The notes beneath the pieces were generated by a model, which worked only from the letters and a program-made list of their open reading frames with translations, did not search any database and was not told the origin of the DNA. This document shows, piece after piece, positions 50,201-63,559 of a DNA stretch of 64,000 nucleotides (positions are counted from its first letter, which is position 1; the number at the start of each line of letters is the position of its first letter). This stretch comes from Nautilus pompilius (Eukaryota; Mollusca; Cephalopoda; Nautilida; Nautilidae). The position numbers and the translations under genes are program-made. Location: the NCBI GenBank assembly GCA_018389105.1, contig JACATO010000589.1:1600001-1664000 (forward strand), written 5' to 3'.

Positions 50201-53200
50201 AGACAGTTTTTCTATCTGAATGCGTCAACTGTTAAAACGATTTTACTATTAATTTTAATTTTTTTTTTTAAACATTAACTACAATTCACAGTGGGTAACT
50301 GGTGTATCTGCGTGTGTAATGGATTGGATATTTGGTCGAATCGTGAAGAAAAAGTAAATTCGCGTATACGAGGTTTGATTGTGGCTATATCGAATATCAG
50401 GGAATGGTGGGCCACTCGGCAGGCGGGGGAATCGTCAGAAATGGGTCGCTTACGGTCTTCGCTTACTGTCATCCCCCCCGCAAAACACCGGGAAAGCTCA
50501 ATAGAACTTTGTGTTCGGCTACCATAAACAAGGGCGAGTAGCTTTCTGACAGCCGCGCTAGATCTTTCTAGAAGCGTTGGGCGTCACGAACTGCACGCAC
50601 AATGTTCTTGATTGTTTGCCCTTTCTCCTTCTGTTTACTTTCTAAAGACGTTCGGCACCCGCTTCTCTAATTATTATCTTTTATTATTTTAATGCAAGTA
50701 TATGATAAGTCGATTAACGTCTATCAGATTTACACCTGCCGCCGGATTTACGCGTTGGGTTTCTCCTCGGCCGAGCAATCGGGTGTGCGTTTATCGCTGT
50801 GTGCAATAACGTAGAACAGGTTCCTCTTTTATCTCTGATTCTATCGCAAGAGAGGGTTCCTTTGGCGCATACAACGTAGCATTTGTTAGACCAAATTTTT
50901 TTGTTTTTTTTTTTTAAATAATTCCTAATTAATGATATCAAAAAATTAAACTCTCTTGGTTTCGGTTTTATATAAAATTTGTAAAATATATTAAACACAA
51001 TTTTGGCAAAGATAAAAACTCGGTGTGTTTGCTTGCTGACGTGCTTACTTTCCGTGTCTGATTCGTTATTGTAGTAATGCACCCAGAAATAAACTCTGCC
51101 CCGGACTTGAGAGTTTATATGTCAATTGGTTTAGAAGCGATTATTTTTGTTAATTTGCTTTTTGACTCATCTGGAAATGGCCTGATAAATTTTTGTTTTT
51201 AGTTTTATTTTACCTTTTATCCGCTTAAATGCAGATGCAAACTGATGATCTACGCAAAAGTCTGATTAGCTTCATCCATGACTTTGCTTTGATAATCGCC
51301 TTCTTTGTACAGATAGTATCATAGGGATCTTTAAAATTAACGATCTTATGCAAAATTAAATTTAGAATATGAATTAAAATATCAACAAACCATCCAATGT
51401 TTGCAATTTATTGACTTATTTATTTAATTACTTACTTAGCGAAGAAGAAGGCTATGCCTGTTGGGAGTAACTTCATTTCATTTTTGCAGCAGTTTCTAGA
51501 CCTGTTTTGTAGCGCCATTAGACGTATACTGAAGTTCCCACAATCCACAATAATTCCTATATACCACACGCATTCAGAAGTGAAGGTTTGGCCAAAGAAT
51601 TCATGTATTGACCATTATCGCGAAAGCTTAATGTCTTAATTAAATGCAGACCCCCATTCATATTTAGGATGTATCCAAGTGCCTAATGTCGGTCAAAGTT
51701 TACACGATTTTCTCTTTTCTCTTTGAAGATATAAAGTGCAGGTGGTCGGCAGTAACCTGATCGCTGGCTTTACTTCACAGAAACGGGCTATAAACCCGAT
51801 TTTATCAAAGAACACCCTAGAAAGAAATTCTTGCATGAATTAAATATCACAATATAAAATAGCGTCGCCAAACGACGGAACCGCTCAGCGTTTCCAAATC
51901 CTTCATGTCATAAATCAAATATTCAAGCTAATTTTCTCTTAGTTTTAGATATATTTTTTTAAAGATTTGATTGACATTCTTTTGGAAAGTTTTAGACTTA
52001 CCTAGCTGAGGTACCCGTCGCTGCACAAACAGTAATTTTATTTGTTTAAACAGACAATCATTGAATAAACATTTAATTGACGCTCGTGATACATTTTTTA
52101 ACATTCTATAATCTGCACACTTAAATTTAAGCTTATTCCATAAGGGCTTCTTTACAGTAAATGCTTTTAGTTTATTCTTGGAGTGTAAAACAAAATAGAT
52201 TTTTGTGTTGGCCAACTCTTGAGCATATGATGTCAAAACCTGCTGTTGATGGCGTTCAAATGGCCCTGCGGACTGTTGAAATATTGAAATCTGCGGTCAG
52301 TTCTGAGTATAATGAGTACCGTGAAGCTGTAGTAACTCTGAATCTTGAAAGGTGGCCTCTTTGTTGGCCTTTGATGCCATGCTCTGGACTCTCTTTCCTC
52401 CCTTTGATCCTGAAGTATCTTCATTATAAGTTGAGGCTTCTAGCTCACCTATTTTAAATGAGTGCAGTGAACTAAGCGTAATCTATAAGGATTTTGAAAA
52501 CAACCTTTGGTAGGCCTCAAAATGGTCTTCAAGACCAACGTGTTGTAGCCTAACACCTCTCCCAGATTCTGAAGTACCTACACAAACGTTTTTGGGCCTC
52601 TGGGTGCTACGGTTCGGCAGTATAACACTAACAAACAAACACTCGAAAATATGTATTAGACAGGTCGCATCCATGTTTCCATGAAACTAAATGAAACAAA
52701 GGCTTCCCAGGAATTTTGCACATTCCTACATCAAAAATGGTGGAAAAAATTATTTAAAATTTTTTTAGATTTCCATCAATATTTTGTACAATATTTACTA
52801 AAGTCAACAGCTTTGTATCCTCCACGTACAGGTGAAAAAAAATGCATCTTCGGATAAAAACAATGCTTTCCCGATCATCCTTCAGTTTACTGCACTAGAT
52901 TAAGTTGGTAGAAGCTTTGAATCATTGTCTTACTTCTGCGACAAGCAGAATATGAATTGATCCAGAGAAGCCAGCCTGATTGGACTCTGTACTCTTGAAA
53001 AGTAGCCAGCGAAAGACATCGGTTTTTGCGTCGTCTTCGCTTTGAAAATATTGTCCCACCTAGAATATATCTCCAACGATAAAACAAGAGTAAGTTGGAC
53101 AATGCCAGGGCTGAGCTATTGGGAGAGCGGAATATTTTGAAGCCAAACTACTAACGTTTAGTTTCACTTTCCAGAATTACAGTATTGGAACAAGTTTCAT

Positions 53201-54899
53201 CTCATAAGTAAATCTTTTGAAAATCCTATCCGGTCTCAATTTGCGAATTGCAACTCGAGCCTTTCAGTAACGCACATGGGTGCCTTTCTTCAGCGAAAAG
53301 TATCCTCTTGCGAAATTATTTTGTGGCTGTCATTTTCCGTGATGGTGGCACTGGCACGAACAACATTATGAGGAGGTAAAAACCAATTCCGCCTGTTTGA
53401 TTGATAAATGTGTGTGAGTGTGTGTTGGGGGGGGTCAAATGTCACCACGTATAACTGTGATGCACAGTGACGCTACTATAGATGAGTGAATCCGATCGCT
53501 TCTCTAAGATATTGAAACGGCATTATTCTGTCCTCATGCCGAATATATTACAGCCGCCGTCTCTGTGAGCTGTCATAAAACCGCATCAGCGGGCTGTCGG
53601 TTCCGTTCTTGCAATCAACTAGTTTCCTCCCTTAACTGCTCAGACAAATGATGGCGGAGTTAGTCCGCGAGATAATTCGAAATTGGGCTTAATTTGTACA
53701 AGATATATTTTTTTTAAATTTATTTATAGAATTTTATTTGTTGAATGATATTTAATAAAAGGAAAGGAGATGGAAATCCTACCACAACCAGTTTAAGTAG
53801 GAAAAGTGGATTATGTTCATACTAACTACGGTAAATGCAGCCATAGTAGGTAGGGGAGACGAGTCTGTCTGTTAGGCGAATACCTGGCACAATTGTTCAT
53901 AAACATACAACAGAGCCCCCTACTGAGCAAAAGGACGCGTATTCCGAAAAGTATAAAATAAAAACTATCTTACAGGTTAATTTAACATGGCATTTTGATT
54001 AAGAAAATTCAATTTAAATTACCGATAAACAACTACATCACCGACTACTGATTGCCACGAATGCTAACCGAAGTTCGAGCCTCGTTTTGGTGTTCAGGAA
54101 GGAATTTACGTCCTCTTTTTAGTAGCATCTATTTTACGTCGTTTCTTTCAAATTCATCTTAAAATACCGGATCCAGTCGAGTCGACCCCCCCCCCGAGCC
54201 GGACTACGTTAGCTGCAGACCAATTACTAGTCAGTTAACGCCAACAGAGAGCAGCAAACGTCTACACTGCGGAGCGACCGACCGTCTAGCGGTAAAACAA
54301 CTAATAACATATTTGACAGCGTTAGAGATCAATCACAGAAAGGTCTCACTTCGCAATTCAGCCTGACATTAGCTTTCCTATCCGCCCTTTTTTCTACAAA
54401 AACCTTCCATTTCAGACTGGCAACAACATAATTAAATTGTTCACAGATATTTTGTGAAAGATGCACGTAGGTTGAAATTAAAAGAATATACATTAAAATC
54501 ATGTCGAAAAGTGTACAAGAAATTGTTGGTCTTTCCTGGTATATTATTACGTCAATATTAGATGCGATAGGTGGCTCCGGTAGATGATCCGCATTAGTTT
54601 TTTTTAAAAAAATTCTTACTTAATTTTTACTGAATGTCGCAATGATGGTTTGACAGCATTTATGTAATTACTAAAATGTTTCTTTATCATAAAAGTTGAA
54701 TATAAATAAATTAGTGTAAAAAAAGAACTGACCAGGTGAATTAAAGTGGCAATGATCATACGCTTTCTTACAGCGTTAGTCTTTAATTATTATTAACACT
54801 GTTAGTATTTACATTTTTGTACTAAGATTCTCGATTTACCGAAATCATCTAATGGTTCTCAGATAAAGGTGTTAACATAGTTGGTATAGCCTGATTATG
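47293..54899. other. Long intergenic stretch; nothing recognised
   Basis: AT-rich DNA with a short CA tract (50032-50051), T-runs and C-runs (54187-54195). Frames at 47966-48190, 48507-48833, 50015-50278, 50291-50527, 50714-51082, 51928-52236, 52161-52457 and 52483-52674 were read. The opposed frames at 52161-52674 lie in a less AT-rich patch that could be an old element, but I could not assign it. Confidence 0.35.
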
Positions 54900-55505
54900 T
54901 GTTCTGTTTTAAGTGGCTCTGTCCTTTTGTAATTCTTAGATCTTATCCATGTTTTACGCAAGTGCTTTTTTTTTTTTAATGTATCTAAGTGCACCAACCA
55001 ACATTTACAAGTCTTTATTTCTCACATTCTCTTTATATATTTTTTTTTGTGTTTTGGCAATTTCTTCACTTGTGGCATTTTTAAAATATGAACGTGCCAT
55101 TTATGAAGCAGGTTTCCTATTCTTGGTCATTGTCGACGATGTCAGGGCAGCTTGTTTAATATTTTACTGTCAGTGTTTACAAGTATATATTCTACACCTT
55201 CTGGTTCACGTTTGTAGCACCCCTCTGCTGCTGGACGGTTGCAGTGTTACTAAACATTCCCGTAAATGTAGACGACACTCTTCCTGTTTTTGATCTCCAT
55301 TTGTCCTGATATTATTAGATTCTTCACATATTCAGCATTTTGGATCAGTGCCCTGTTTCATAATTTACTTTTGAATAGGTGTCCGATGGCTATACTTTGG
55401 TCTTGTACTGCTGTTATTAATCCCACACTTTCCGCTTTTAGTCTAGAGTTCCTTAACCATTATTTAATTTCCTCTTGAGCTACAGACGGTTTGGTCATCC
55501 AAGTT
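54900..55505 (-). pseudogene. LINE C-terminal relic (minus strand)
   Basis: Reading leftward on the minus strand: KPSVAQEEIK and WLRNSRLKAESVGLITAVQD (near 55400-55490), KQGTDPKC-ICEE (zinc-binding cysteines, near 55310-55350), PDIVDNDQE and CFINGTF (near 55100-55150), then MLVGALRYIKK (near 54975-55010). These match, in order, the tail of a widespread class of non-LTR retrotransposon polyproteins downstream of reverse transcriptase (WLxxGxLKxETExLIxAAQDQ; CRxC; PDIVVxD; VVGALG), as remembered. Stops and frame changes separate the blocks. The plus-strand frame 54949-55293, although hydrophobic, is the shadow of this relic. No reverse-transcriptase part was found to the right, so the copy is truncated or rearranged. 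Confidence 0.62.
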
Positions 55506-58500
55506 CGATAATGACCATGCGTCGATCGGTTTCTCTTTCCGCGCTTCCTTCTTTTGTTTCGGCATAAATTTAAAGAACTTCTAAAAACTTTAGTGCTGTG
55601 TGTCGGAGTAGCCGCTCCCTCCCTGAGGCGCGGGGATGAGAAGACTTTGTTCCACTAGCAGATTTTTCGATCGCAGCCCCGGCTCTCACCGCCAAGGAAT
55701 CGACTGACGATGCAGTCTGATCTTTAGGTTTGTTGAAAGTCCCTGTTGTTAATGGTAGCCCAAACCCCATCATTCACTTGGAGGTGTCCACAATAGTTAT
55801 TAATATTGTCCTTCGTGTTGTTCGGGAATATTACTCTTCGAGAAAAACGTACCAAACCTCCGGTAAACACAATAATACAACAGCATCTTCCAACTCAAAT
55901 ATTTTGGCTTTTATTAATAAGATTTTAATTGTTTGGACAGCATTCTTAACTCGAGTTTTAGAAATGCAAGCAAACATTACACTTCAATCAATTTTGAAAG
56001 GAAAATCCAATTAGAAGTCAGTGCAGTGAAATCTCACCGGGTGAAAATTATGGATGAATCTCTGCAGGGAATCGAGAATCTTACTTCTTAATATCGCATA
56101 ACCTAAAGAAAGCAAACAAAAAAATCCTCTAACCTGGTATTTTAATTTAAAAAATCAATTAGGAAAGTTCTATTTATGCACAAGCAGGCTAGCAACCATA
56201 TAACAAAAAGCAACTTTGTTTTCAAGCTGACACTCGGAACGAGAGGGGGGGTTAGAAATTTTAATGAAGTAATTTTGAGGTAGGTTCTAAATGAGAAAAA
56301 CCGTTTGAAGAAATGTGAAGATTGCACAGGAACCCACCCATTCTAGACCTAATTAAGACAAAAAGTACACGCGTTGTCAGTGACTGCTAATTAACTTCCT
56401 TTTAAACTACTTAAACTATCAGGCAGACAGTTGGATATAGGTAAACAGCGAAAGGGAGCCATGGTGATAGGCGAGGAAAATGGGTCGGAGAATTCATGTC
56501 CGGAACACACCCGTCTGTACAAGTATCAGTACTTTGATCAGTCCCTAACCTTCTGGTTGCGAACGGCTCATCAGTGCGAGACTGTGAAGAAAACCTAGGT
56601 ACGTATTTTTCGGAAAAGCTTAGCTACATGTGGGTACACAATCTGTGTTTCTAAATATTCCATCACTAAAACCCGAAAGAACGAAGAGGAAAATTACCTA
56701 GCAGCACACCTTAAGAGGAAAAGTATTTCCTTCAACTTTTTTTTAAGAAAAAAATTTATTAAAATAATTTCTTTTATATACCTAAAATAAATGATAAATG
56801 ATAAGTAATAACTCAGTTATATATATATAAATGCACGCACTCTTTAACAATAATTTGTAAAAAAGATAACGTGTAAGTGATAATTCAATACATAAATATT
56901 AAGTATATTAAAAAAAAATCCCAAACAAGGCAAAAATAATTCTTGGCATACAATATATTTCTAATTTAAATAATTTTTACTCTATAGTGATCTGTTAAAG
57001 TGTCTTCTGGAGTTAAAGAAAAGAGATTTTATTGGTAATATTGCTTAGTATTTAGAGTATACTGAATCATAAGTGTATATTCGGTTTCTACAGTGGAATA
57101 TAGAATGTAATCTTAAGTGAAGAAAGTATGGAATCAGTGGTCTAAAGGGTAAAATATGCAAAACTCTTTAAAAACTTTATTCTTAAAAATGCTATCTCCA
57201 AATTAAAAATAAATTATTTAATTCTAGTGAATAATTAAAAAGAAAACTGTTTCTCATTTTCTTCCCATTTTTAGCGTGCTTGCGTGATTACCAAGCAACC
57301 AAACAGAGTAGAAATGTAGAACACGCATATCTTGTGATGAATATCAAATATATCTCACAAATTTACTAATAAGCCGGATTTAAATTAAAAATTTTATTAT
57401 TTTAAAGATATCCATTAAAAGGATACTTGTATGTGCTTTATTTCGTTTTAAAGCTATTGTAGTGTAAGTATTTCACCAAACCAAAGCAGAGAATTATCTG
57501 TTGTCATCATATTCAGCACACCTTGGTACAGCCATAGCTTGAAGCGAAGATTTATCCAGCGAGTAAACGTAAAAATTCTTGAGTACACTGACACTGTTAT
57601 AGCCCCAGGCAAAGAATTATCAGGCGAGGAAAATAAATAACTGAGAGATTAACTGTTGCAAAAGAGCTAAGTTTCTATGGGTACCAGTCTATATTTCGTA
57701 AAAAGATTATAAGAAGAACGGATAGTTTTTTTTTTAAGTAAAGATTGTGGAAGAAAGAAATACACGAGGAAAAGTAAAAGAATACATCTGAAGTAAATAA
57801 ACCTGTGGGTAAGGGGAGCAGTTAATGACTTGCAAATAACTTGCTTGAGATCTGAAATAAGAAAGTTAAAGCCTTCCTAGTGGGGAAAAAAGAGGCTACA
57901 AAGAAGCAAGGTCTTAATGAAAGAGGGATAGTCAGGAAATGATTATTATTCCAAAAATCAAAGCATGGACAGGATCACATGAAATGAAGTATCGAACAAT
58001 GGATTGTTCATATAAGAAATCGACAAAGGGTATATAAAACGGAACATAGCAAAGAGAGAGAGAAATAAATGCATGGAGGTGGCGCCATTTAAACTTTATA
58101 CGTGAATGGCGTTGACAGATTGTTTCGAAGTAATTGAGGAATGGCCACCAAGAAGCACGAGCAAATTTTTATTCAATGCTTCATATTCTATGGTTGTAAT
58201 TTAATTGCCTTAGATTCTGTATTCTAGCAAGACAACAACTCCAAACAGGGAAGAAGCTAGTCTCCGATTGCTATGAGTGTAAAAAAAGCCAAAGTTCTTT
58301 TAAAGGTTGCTTTTGTCATCATTTTCCTGATATGAATATAATTGAACATATATGTGATTAAACAAGTTCTAAATGAGTTTTAAAAGATCCAATTTTTTGA
58401 AACTGTTGACGATGTTTTATGGATTCTAGAATTCAGTTTTTTTCAAATATTCTATCCAAAACTGCTCCAGGGAATTTAACGCCGACTAGAAGAACTTTTC

Positions 58501-59059
58501 AAATGAAACTTATTGCACAAAAAATGTAAGTTTTACCTTCTGATTCTTCCAATGTCGCTGTGTTTTGATATACAATGTTTCAGATCTCTTATTTGTTTTA
58601 TTATAATCTACAAATAAATTATCGCTAATGAGCGTTTTAATTTATTTTCATAAGTTCTGTTTATAATTTCAATAAAATAAAAATGATTTTAGCAACTGAA
58701 TCATTTAAAATTACTTTTCTAGGTAATATTTGAACAATTTTGTGTTAACTATCCGTTTTCCTATAAATTTATGATTGTATTCCCTTTATGCAAATAATTA
58801 AGCTAACAAATATCATCGAACCACATATTCATTCGCACCTTTAATCGATGGCCGTTTTAATTATAAACTTGAAAAGTATTTTGTTACTATTTTATTAGAT
58901 GGTTAATTTTATAAACGTAAAAATATTCAGTTGGAATTCATTCGTCTTTCAATGATAGGACCAAGAATATTTTTTGTGTGGGTTTCTTGCTGGAGTTTCG
59001 ATCTCATATTTATGACACTGAAATCAGTTAAGGATATCAACTTTTTACATATATAAACT
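55506..59059. other. Intergenic; nothing recognised
   Basis: Mostly very AT-rich, with almost no open frames from 56330 to 59370. Frames at 55570-55773, 55730-56014 and 56142-56327 have no family motif. A TA-rich patch lies at 56818-56830. Confidence 0.45.
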
Positions 59060-60957
59060 TTGTATACAGACCTGTTCAGTTCCAGGAAGAAGTATTACTA
59101 ATACACTTCAACTGTTCAGAGAAATTACAAGTAGGCCAGACATGAAAAATTCCATAGGAATTATGCTAGCCGTAGATCAGAAAAAAGTTTTCGATAGGGT
59201 TAACTAGAATTTTCTCATAGAAACACTTAAAACCCTTGGCTTCGGAGAGTACTTCATTAATTTTGTTAGGCTCTTCCAGTCCCACCTCGTAATAAATATC
59301 TATCAGAACGGCTTTCTCTCTTCGTCTATCCACCCAACAAGAGGCATCAGGCAGGGGTGTCCCCTAAGTGCCATGCTATATGTTCTGACTACAGAACCGC
59401 TGGCCGCCAATATCAGAAAAGACCAAACAATCAGGGGGATAAATGGTGTCAAAATCCAGCAGTATGCTGATGACACCACCCTCCTGTTAAAGGATGCGGC
59501 CAGCTTGGACGCAGCATTTAAAGTCCTAGAGGTCTATGAAAAAGCCTCTGGGGCAAAAATAAATAAGAAAAATACCACCGCAGCATGGCTAGGGGGGCAA
59601 TCAAAAAACCCTGCGCCAACATAACATCAACTGGGTGGAAGACAAAATTAAGTTACTGGGAATTTACTTCCCAGTTAAATACAATACTAACACGCTGCAT
59701 GACAACTGGCAACCTGTGATTAATAAAGTCAACGCTTTACTAACCGCATGGTCCTCGCTGAACCTTTCTTTCTTTACTAAAACTGAACAAGTTAATACAT
59801 ACCTTGCCCCCAAAATCTACTATCAATCTAAAATCATAGGAATGCCAGGCTGGGTGCGCAACGCCATAGACGCCGAGTTAACTCGGTTTCTGTGGAAAGG
59901 GCGCAAACACCTGGCAAATAAACAAATAATTAGACTCCCTCGGAGTTAAGGCGGATTAAATCTAATAAATCTAGAGAGCAAAATAGGTGCTCAACAAATA
60001 CTAAACATAATAGATATCATAAGAAACGTAAACGATAGGCCAAGATGGCAAAAACTCTTCATTTCCCGTTTAGCGAAAGCATTCGACACCCTCGATGGGG
60101 TCGATGTTCTCACTAACAAACTAAAACTATACAGAGCACAGAAAAACTTACTAAATGACTACCACATAACTGCACTCCAGCAATGGATCACTAGTAATAT
60201 CTCTATAGGAACAGATAACATTGTAAGCCTAGGAGATACTAAAATAGAACTAGACAAATTATCCCAGCGAGACATCTACCTCTTCCTGTCGTCACGACCC
60301 ATCGAGGAACCGAATTACAGGAAGAGGTGGGAAGATACCCTCAATTCAGGAACACTTCCATGGGGCAGGATTTGGACTAGCTCCATTAATCGTCTCGTGG
60401 ACGGATATACATCTGACATTCACTGGAAATTAATAAGGAATGTTCTCCCCACAAGGGAAAACAAACATAAATGGAAATTAATTAATTCTCCCAAATGCCT
60501 CGCCTGTCACGAGGAGGATGAAACGGCAATCCATTGCTTGTTCTCGTGTCCGATGAACATAGAACTATTGTGCCTAGTCTGAGACTTGATATTTAAAATT
60601 AAAAGTCCCCAGAACAAACTTACGTCGTTCTGGCGCATCTTTGGCTTTAATAATAGAACTAAAAAGGACTGCCTTTGGAACTTTCTGGTTTTTACCGCTC
60701 AGCGGATCGCTTGGGGTAGCCGGAAGGCTTTAGAAGGCGGTCAGCCTACTTCAACAAAATTACTATTCCAAAACTATGTAACTAATTGGTTACATCAAAA
60801 ATATACAGTCATGAAATCTAGTATAAATGGCAGACTAATTTTCTCTTCCACCTGGCTAATTAATAATGCATTAGAACACATCACCACAAACAAAAATCTG
60901 CTAATACACTTTGACAATTCCCCAACCTCAACTCTTAGCTTAGATCAACCACCCTGA
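59060..60957 (+). pseudogene. 5'-truncated L1/Tx1-type LINE ORF2 (RT + C-terminal zinc knuckle)
   Basis: The first readable block is VPGRSITNTLQLFREI, then LAVDQKKVFDRVN (motif A), GIRQGCPLSAMLYVL (59343-59387), QYADD (YADD active site, 59463-59474) and SGAKINKKNT. After a frameshift near 59600 comes LLGIYFPVKYNT and the Tx1/L1-like thumb region, then GGLNLINLESK. A CCHC knuckle follows (CLACHEEDETAIHCLFSC; C-x2-C-x8-H-x4-C, near 60496-60549). ORF2 ends at a stop at 60955-60957. Breaks: TAG at 59205-59207 where Trp is expected, the frameshift near 59600, TAA at 59947-59949, and TGA at 60580-60582 where Trp is expected. The endonuclease half and ORF1 are missing, typical of 5' truncation during target-primed reverse transcription. 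This is the best preserved element in the window. Confidence 0.88.
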
Positions 60958-61975
60958 GTCACCCCTCTGTCTAATTTTATGTTTTTTCTTACATTTAAAT
61001 TGATTTAGGTTCCTGGAAAAGAAAAACTTCTTCTTTCTTATTCTATTTCTCTTCTGCTTTCTCTTTCTTCTTTCTCATTATATTCATGCACTATTGATTA
61101 CAGTTTAAAATTACGCAACAAATCCTTAAAGGATTTACTTTAATGAATATATAATCATTTTTTTCTTCAAACTCTTAAGTGATCCTTGACACTTTGAAAC
61201 TTAACTTTATAAAATTACTTGCGGTAAAAATTATCATACTAACTTTCTATCCCCCTCCCCTTCTTCAGTGTAAGCCTCTATTTATTTATAAAGCAATCCA
61301 CCCCTATAATGCTCACATGGACTAACCATGAGTCTTTCTTCGTTTAATAAAACACACTACAGTCCAAAATAAAAGAAGATCACAGATTCAATTAATGTGG
61401 TGTGGAATGGGGCAGCGAATGCTGTGATGACTAAACACCACAGCAGACGTGCTACTTTCCGGTTTGACCACCTGCCAGGGAACCTCTGGTCCCCTACGCT
61501 GGAAGTAAAAAACATAAGTCATAAAGACTTTTTGTTCTTATTCAACATCAAGGGAATCTCTGATTCCCCCACGAGGGGAGGACTTACTAAAAGATCAAAA
61601 CGGAGGGAGAACATGTCTCCATCCATCGTCCCGCAAAATAAAAATAACTCTCTCTCCATCCTTCCATTTTGGAAACTTTAAAAATAAACAGTGGCCCAAA
61701 CTTCCCTTTCAGAACAAGGACATACAGAGAGAAAACTCTGTTCTAGAGAGTTCAGCCAGGATAAACCTACCTCTCCTACGTGCAATACGAAGGAGTTGGG
61801 TAGCCCGCTGCTCTCACTAGGTTGCGGTACATAACAAACAATACACAGGTCGAAATAAGGCCTCACTTGTAAACATCTGTGGCGGCCGGTCGTGGAACCG
61901 ACCCAGCTTGCAATCTTACATATGCAGCCTTACAAACACACCCCTAAACACCGCACAACACCAAAAAAAAAAAAA
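60958..61975 (+). mobile_element. 3' region of the L1/Tx1-type LINE, ending in poly(A)
   Basis: It follows the ORF2 stop and ends in 13 A at 61963-61975, as expected for a LINE 3' end. It contains an open frame (61397-61681) with LPGNLWSPTLEVKNISHKD and FLFLFNIKGISDSP, which is not typical UTR and is not recognised. That frame could be element-encoded sequence from another retroelement or a rearranged copy. Confidence 0.55.
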
Positions 61976-63559
61976 GTTCCAGACCGTCACGTGTTGATAT
62001 TATAGAAATATCTTTTATAATGAAATTGTAAGTGGTTGGAAATGGCAACCTTAAGTAATGCATAAGAAGTTTAAAATCTATTGTGAGGATTTTCTTTTTG
62101 TTTGGGGTGTAAACCTTGATAATCTTTGATGATATAATAGCAAAACCTTTATTCTGTTTTATAATACGTAGATTTCTATTTACAGACCTAATAGAATTTT
62201 TTCCAAATATTTAAGGGTTCTTCAGCTATTGACAGGGGCTGAAACTACGTCATAATTTAAAATCCGCTGAGCTTTCTTTACGGACTGTACTTAGAAAATT
62301 TCTATATTTTTTTGTCACAGAATTTGAAATCAATCAAATAAATAACAGGTCAATGTAGTAAGCGATAGTTTAAATAAATTTTTAAAAAATATCTTGACAA
62401 GTACTTTTTTTCTTGCAGACCTTGCATGAAACACCAAAGTTTCCTGCCTTTCTGCAACCAATATCAATGCACAATACTACGATCTTGCAATTCTAGGAAA
62501 CCATCCGAAATAGTAGTATGCCTAAAAGTAACAGTTTGCAAAAGTGAGATAATATCTGTATTGATAGAATACAGTTTTAGTTTAACATAAGATGTAAAGT
62601 TGGAAAAGAGAAGCCTTATATTTAATCCAAAGATAAGTTATAATTTACCGATTGACAAGGATTAATTCTCGAATAAATATTAGTCCTGTGCAGACGATAA
62701 AAAAATAAAATGGTGCCATATTAAAATTGTACATAAATTTCTCTGTATTGTTGTTCATAAACATCATAAAAAAAAATTTAATTGTTGAATGATTGAAGAA
62801 TATTTGTATACTAAAATCTTGATTGGTCAGAAAATAAATGGTCAAGAAAGATGATATAACATAAATAACATTTTTAAATATAAAAAAGCATTTTTAAAGG
62901 ATTATATATTAATCTGAATATAACTATGTCCCATAACGAGACGATTGCGGAAGGAAAACCAATAGTTTTCAAATAGGTATATGACAAACAATTGTAAATA
63001 TTACTCTTTGAGATGAAAAAGAAAGATTTTGATATTTTCCTGTTTTAGTAAAATTTTCAGTTACTCGCTCTCAATTTATTTACGAAAATAAGCACCAACA
63101 GCAATTGACAGAAAACTAGGCGATAATTCTAACGGAAGTGCAGTAAATAAGCCTGTCAGGGCAGACAAGCTAAAGAATGAACCAGCCTGACATTTTGCTT
63201 TGTTGGATAAAACAGAATCGCAAATTAGAACCGAATCCGAAACTAAAAGCCTAGCATTAGGTTGCGAGAAGAGCTGAAAAGTGGTTAATAGCGAATATGT
63301 TAATAGAGCAAGAAGTGTTTTATAAATAGGTAAAAGTTTTGAAGATTGGTGAATCAGCTAGGAAATCTAAGAGTTTGTGAAGAAACAATAAAATAGAAAA
63401 AAATCCCTGCGCTAGTTGCAGACCGAGGAAGATTACACCTCGAGTAAGGATAACTTAGTGAAGCTGTTATCAAAAAGGGCATTAAAGTTGCGGCTACAAG
63501 ATTTCGTGTAAGCATCTTATATCAAGGTATTACATAATGAAAAAAATCTCAAGCGATTA
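61976..63559. other. Intergenic; nothing recognised
   Basis: Very AT-rich. The minus frame 62645-62845 has no motif. The right part (from about 63380) may contain the poorly preserved upstream part of the LINE relic that follows. Confidence 0.45.

Noticed and set aside
52161..52674. Opposed open frames that might be a zinc-finger/hAT-type relic.
   Set aside because: No motif run long enough to name a family could be followed on either strand.
54949..55293. 114-codon hydrophobic plus-strand frame that looks like a membrane protein.
   Set aside because: The minus strand carries LINE tail motifs across the same bases; the plus frame is its shadow.
59078..59085. AGTTCCAG near the LINE start, matching AGTTCCAG directly after its poly(A) (61975-61982), as a possible target-site duplication.
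   Set aside because: The left copy lies inside readable RT coding sequence (QT..VPGRSIT), so it belongs to the element and not to the flank; an 8-base match can occur by chance.
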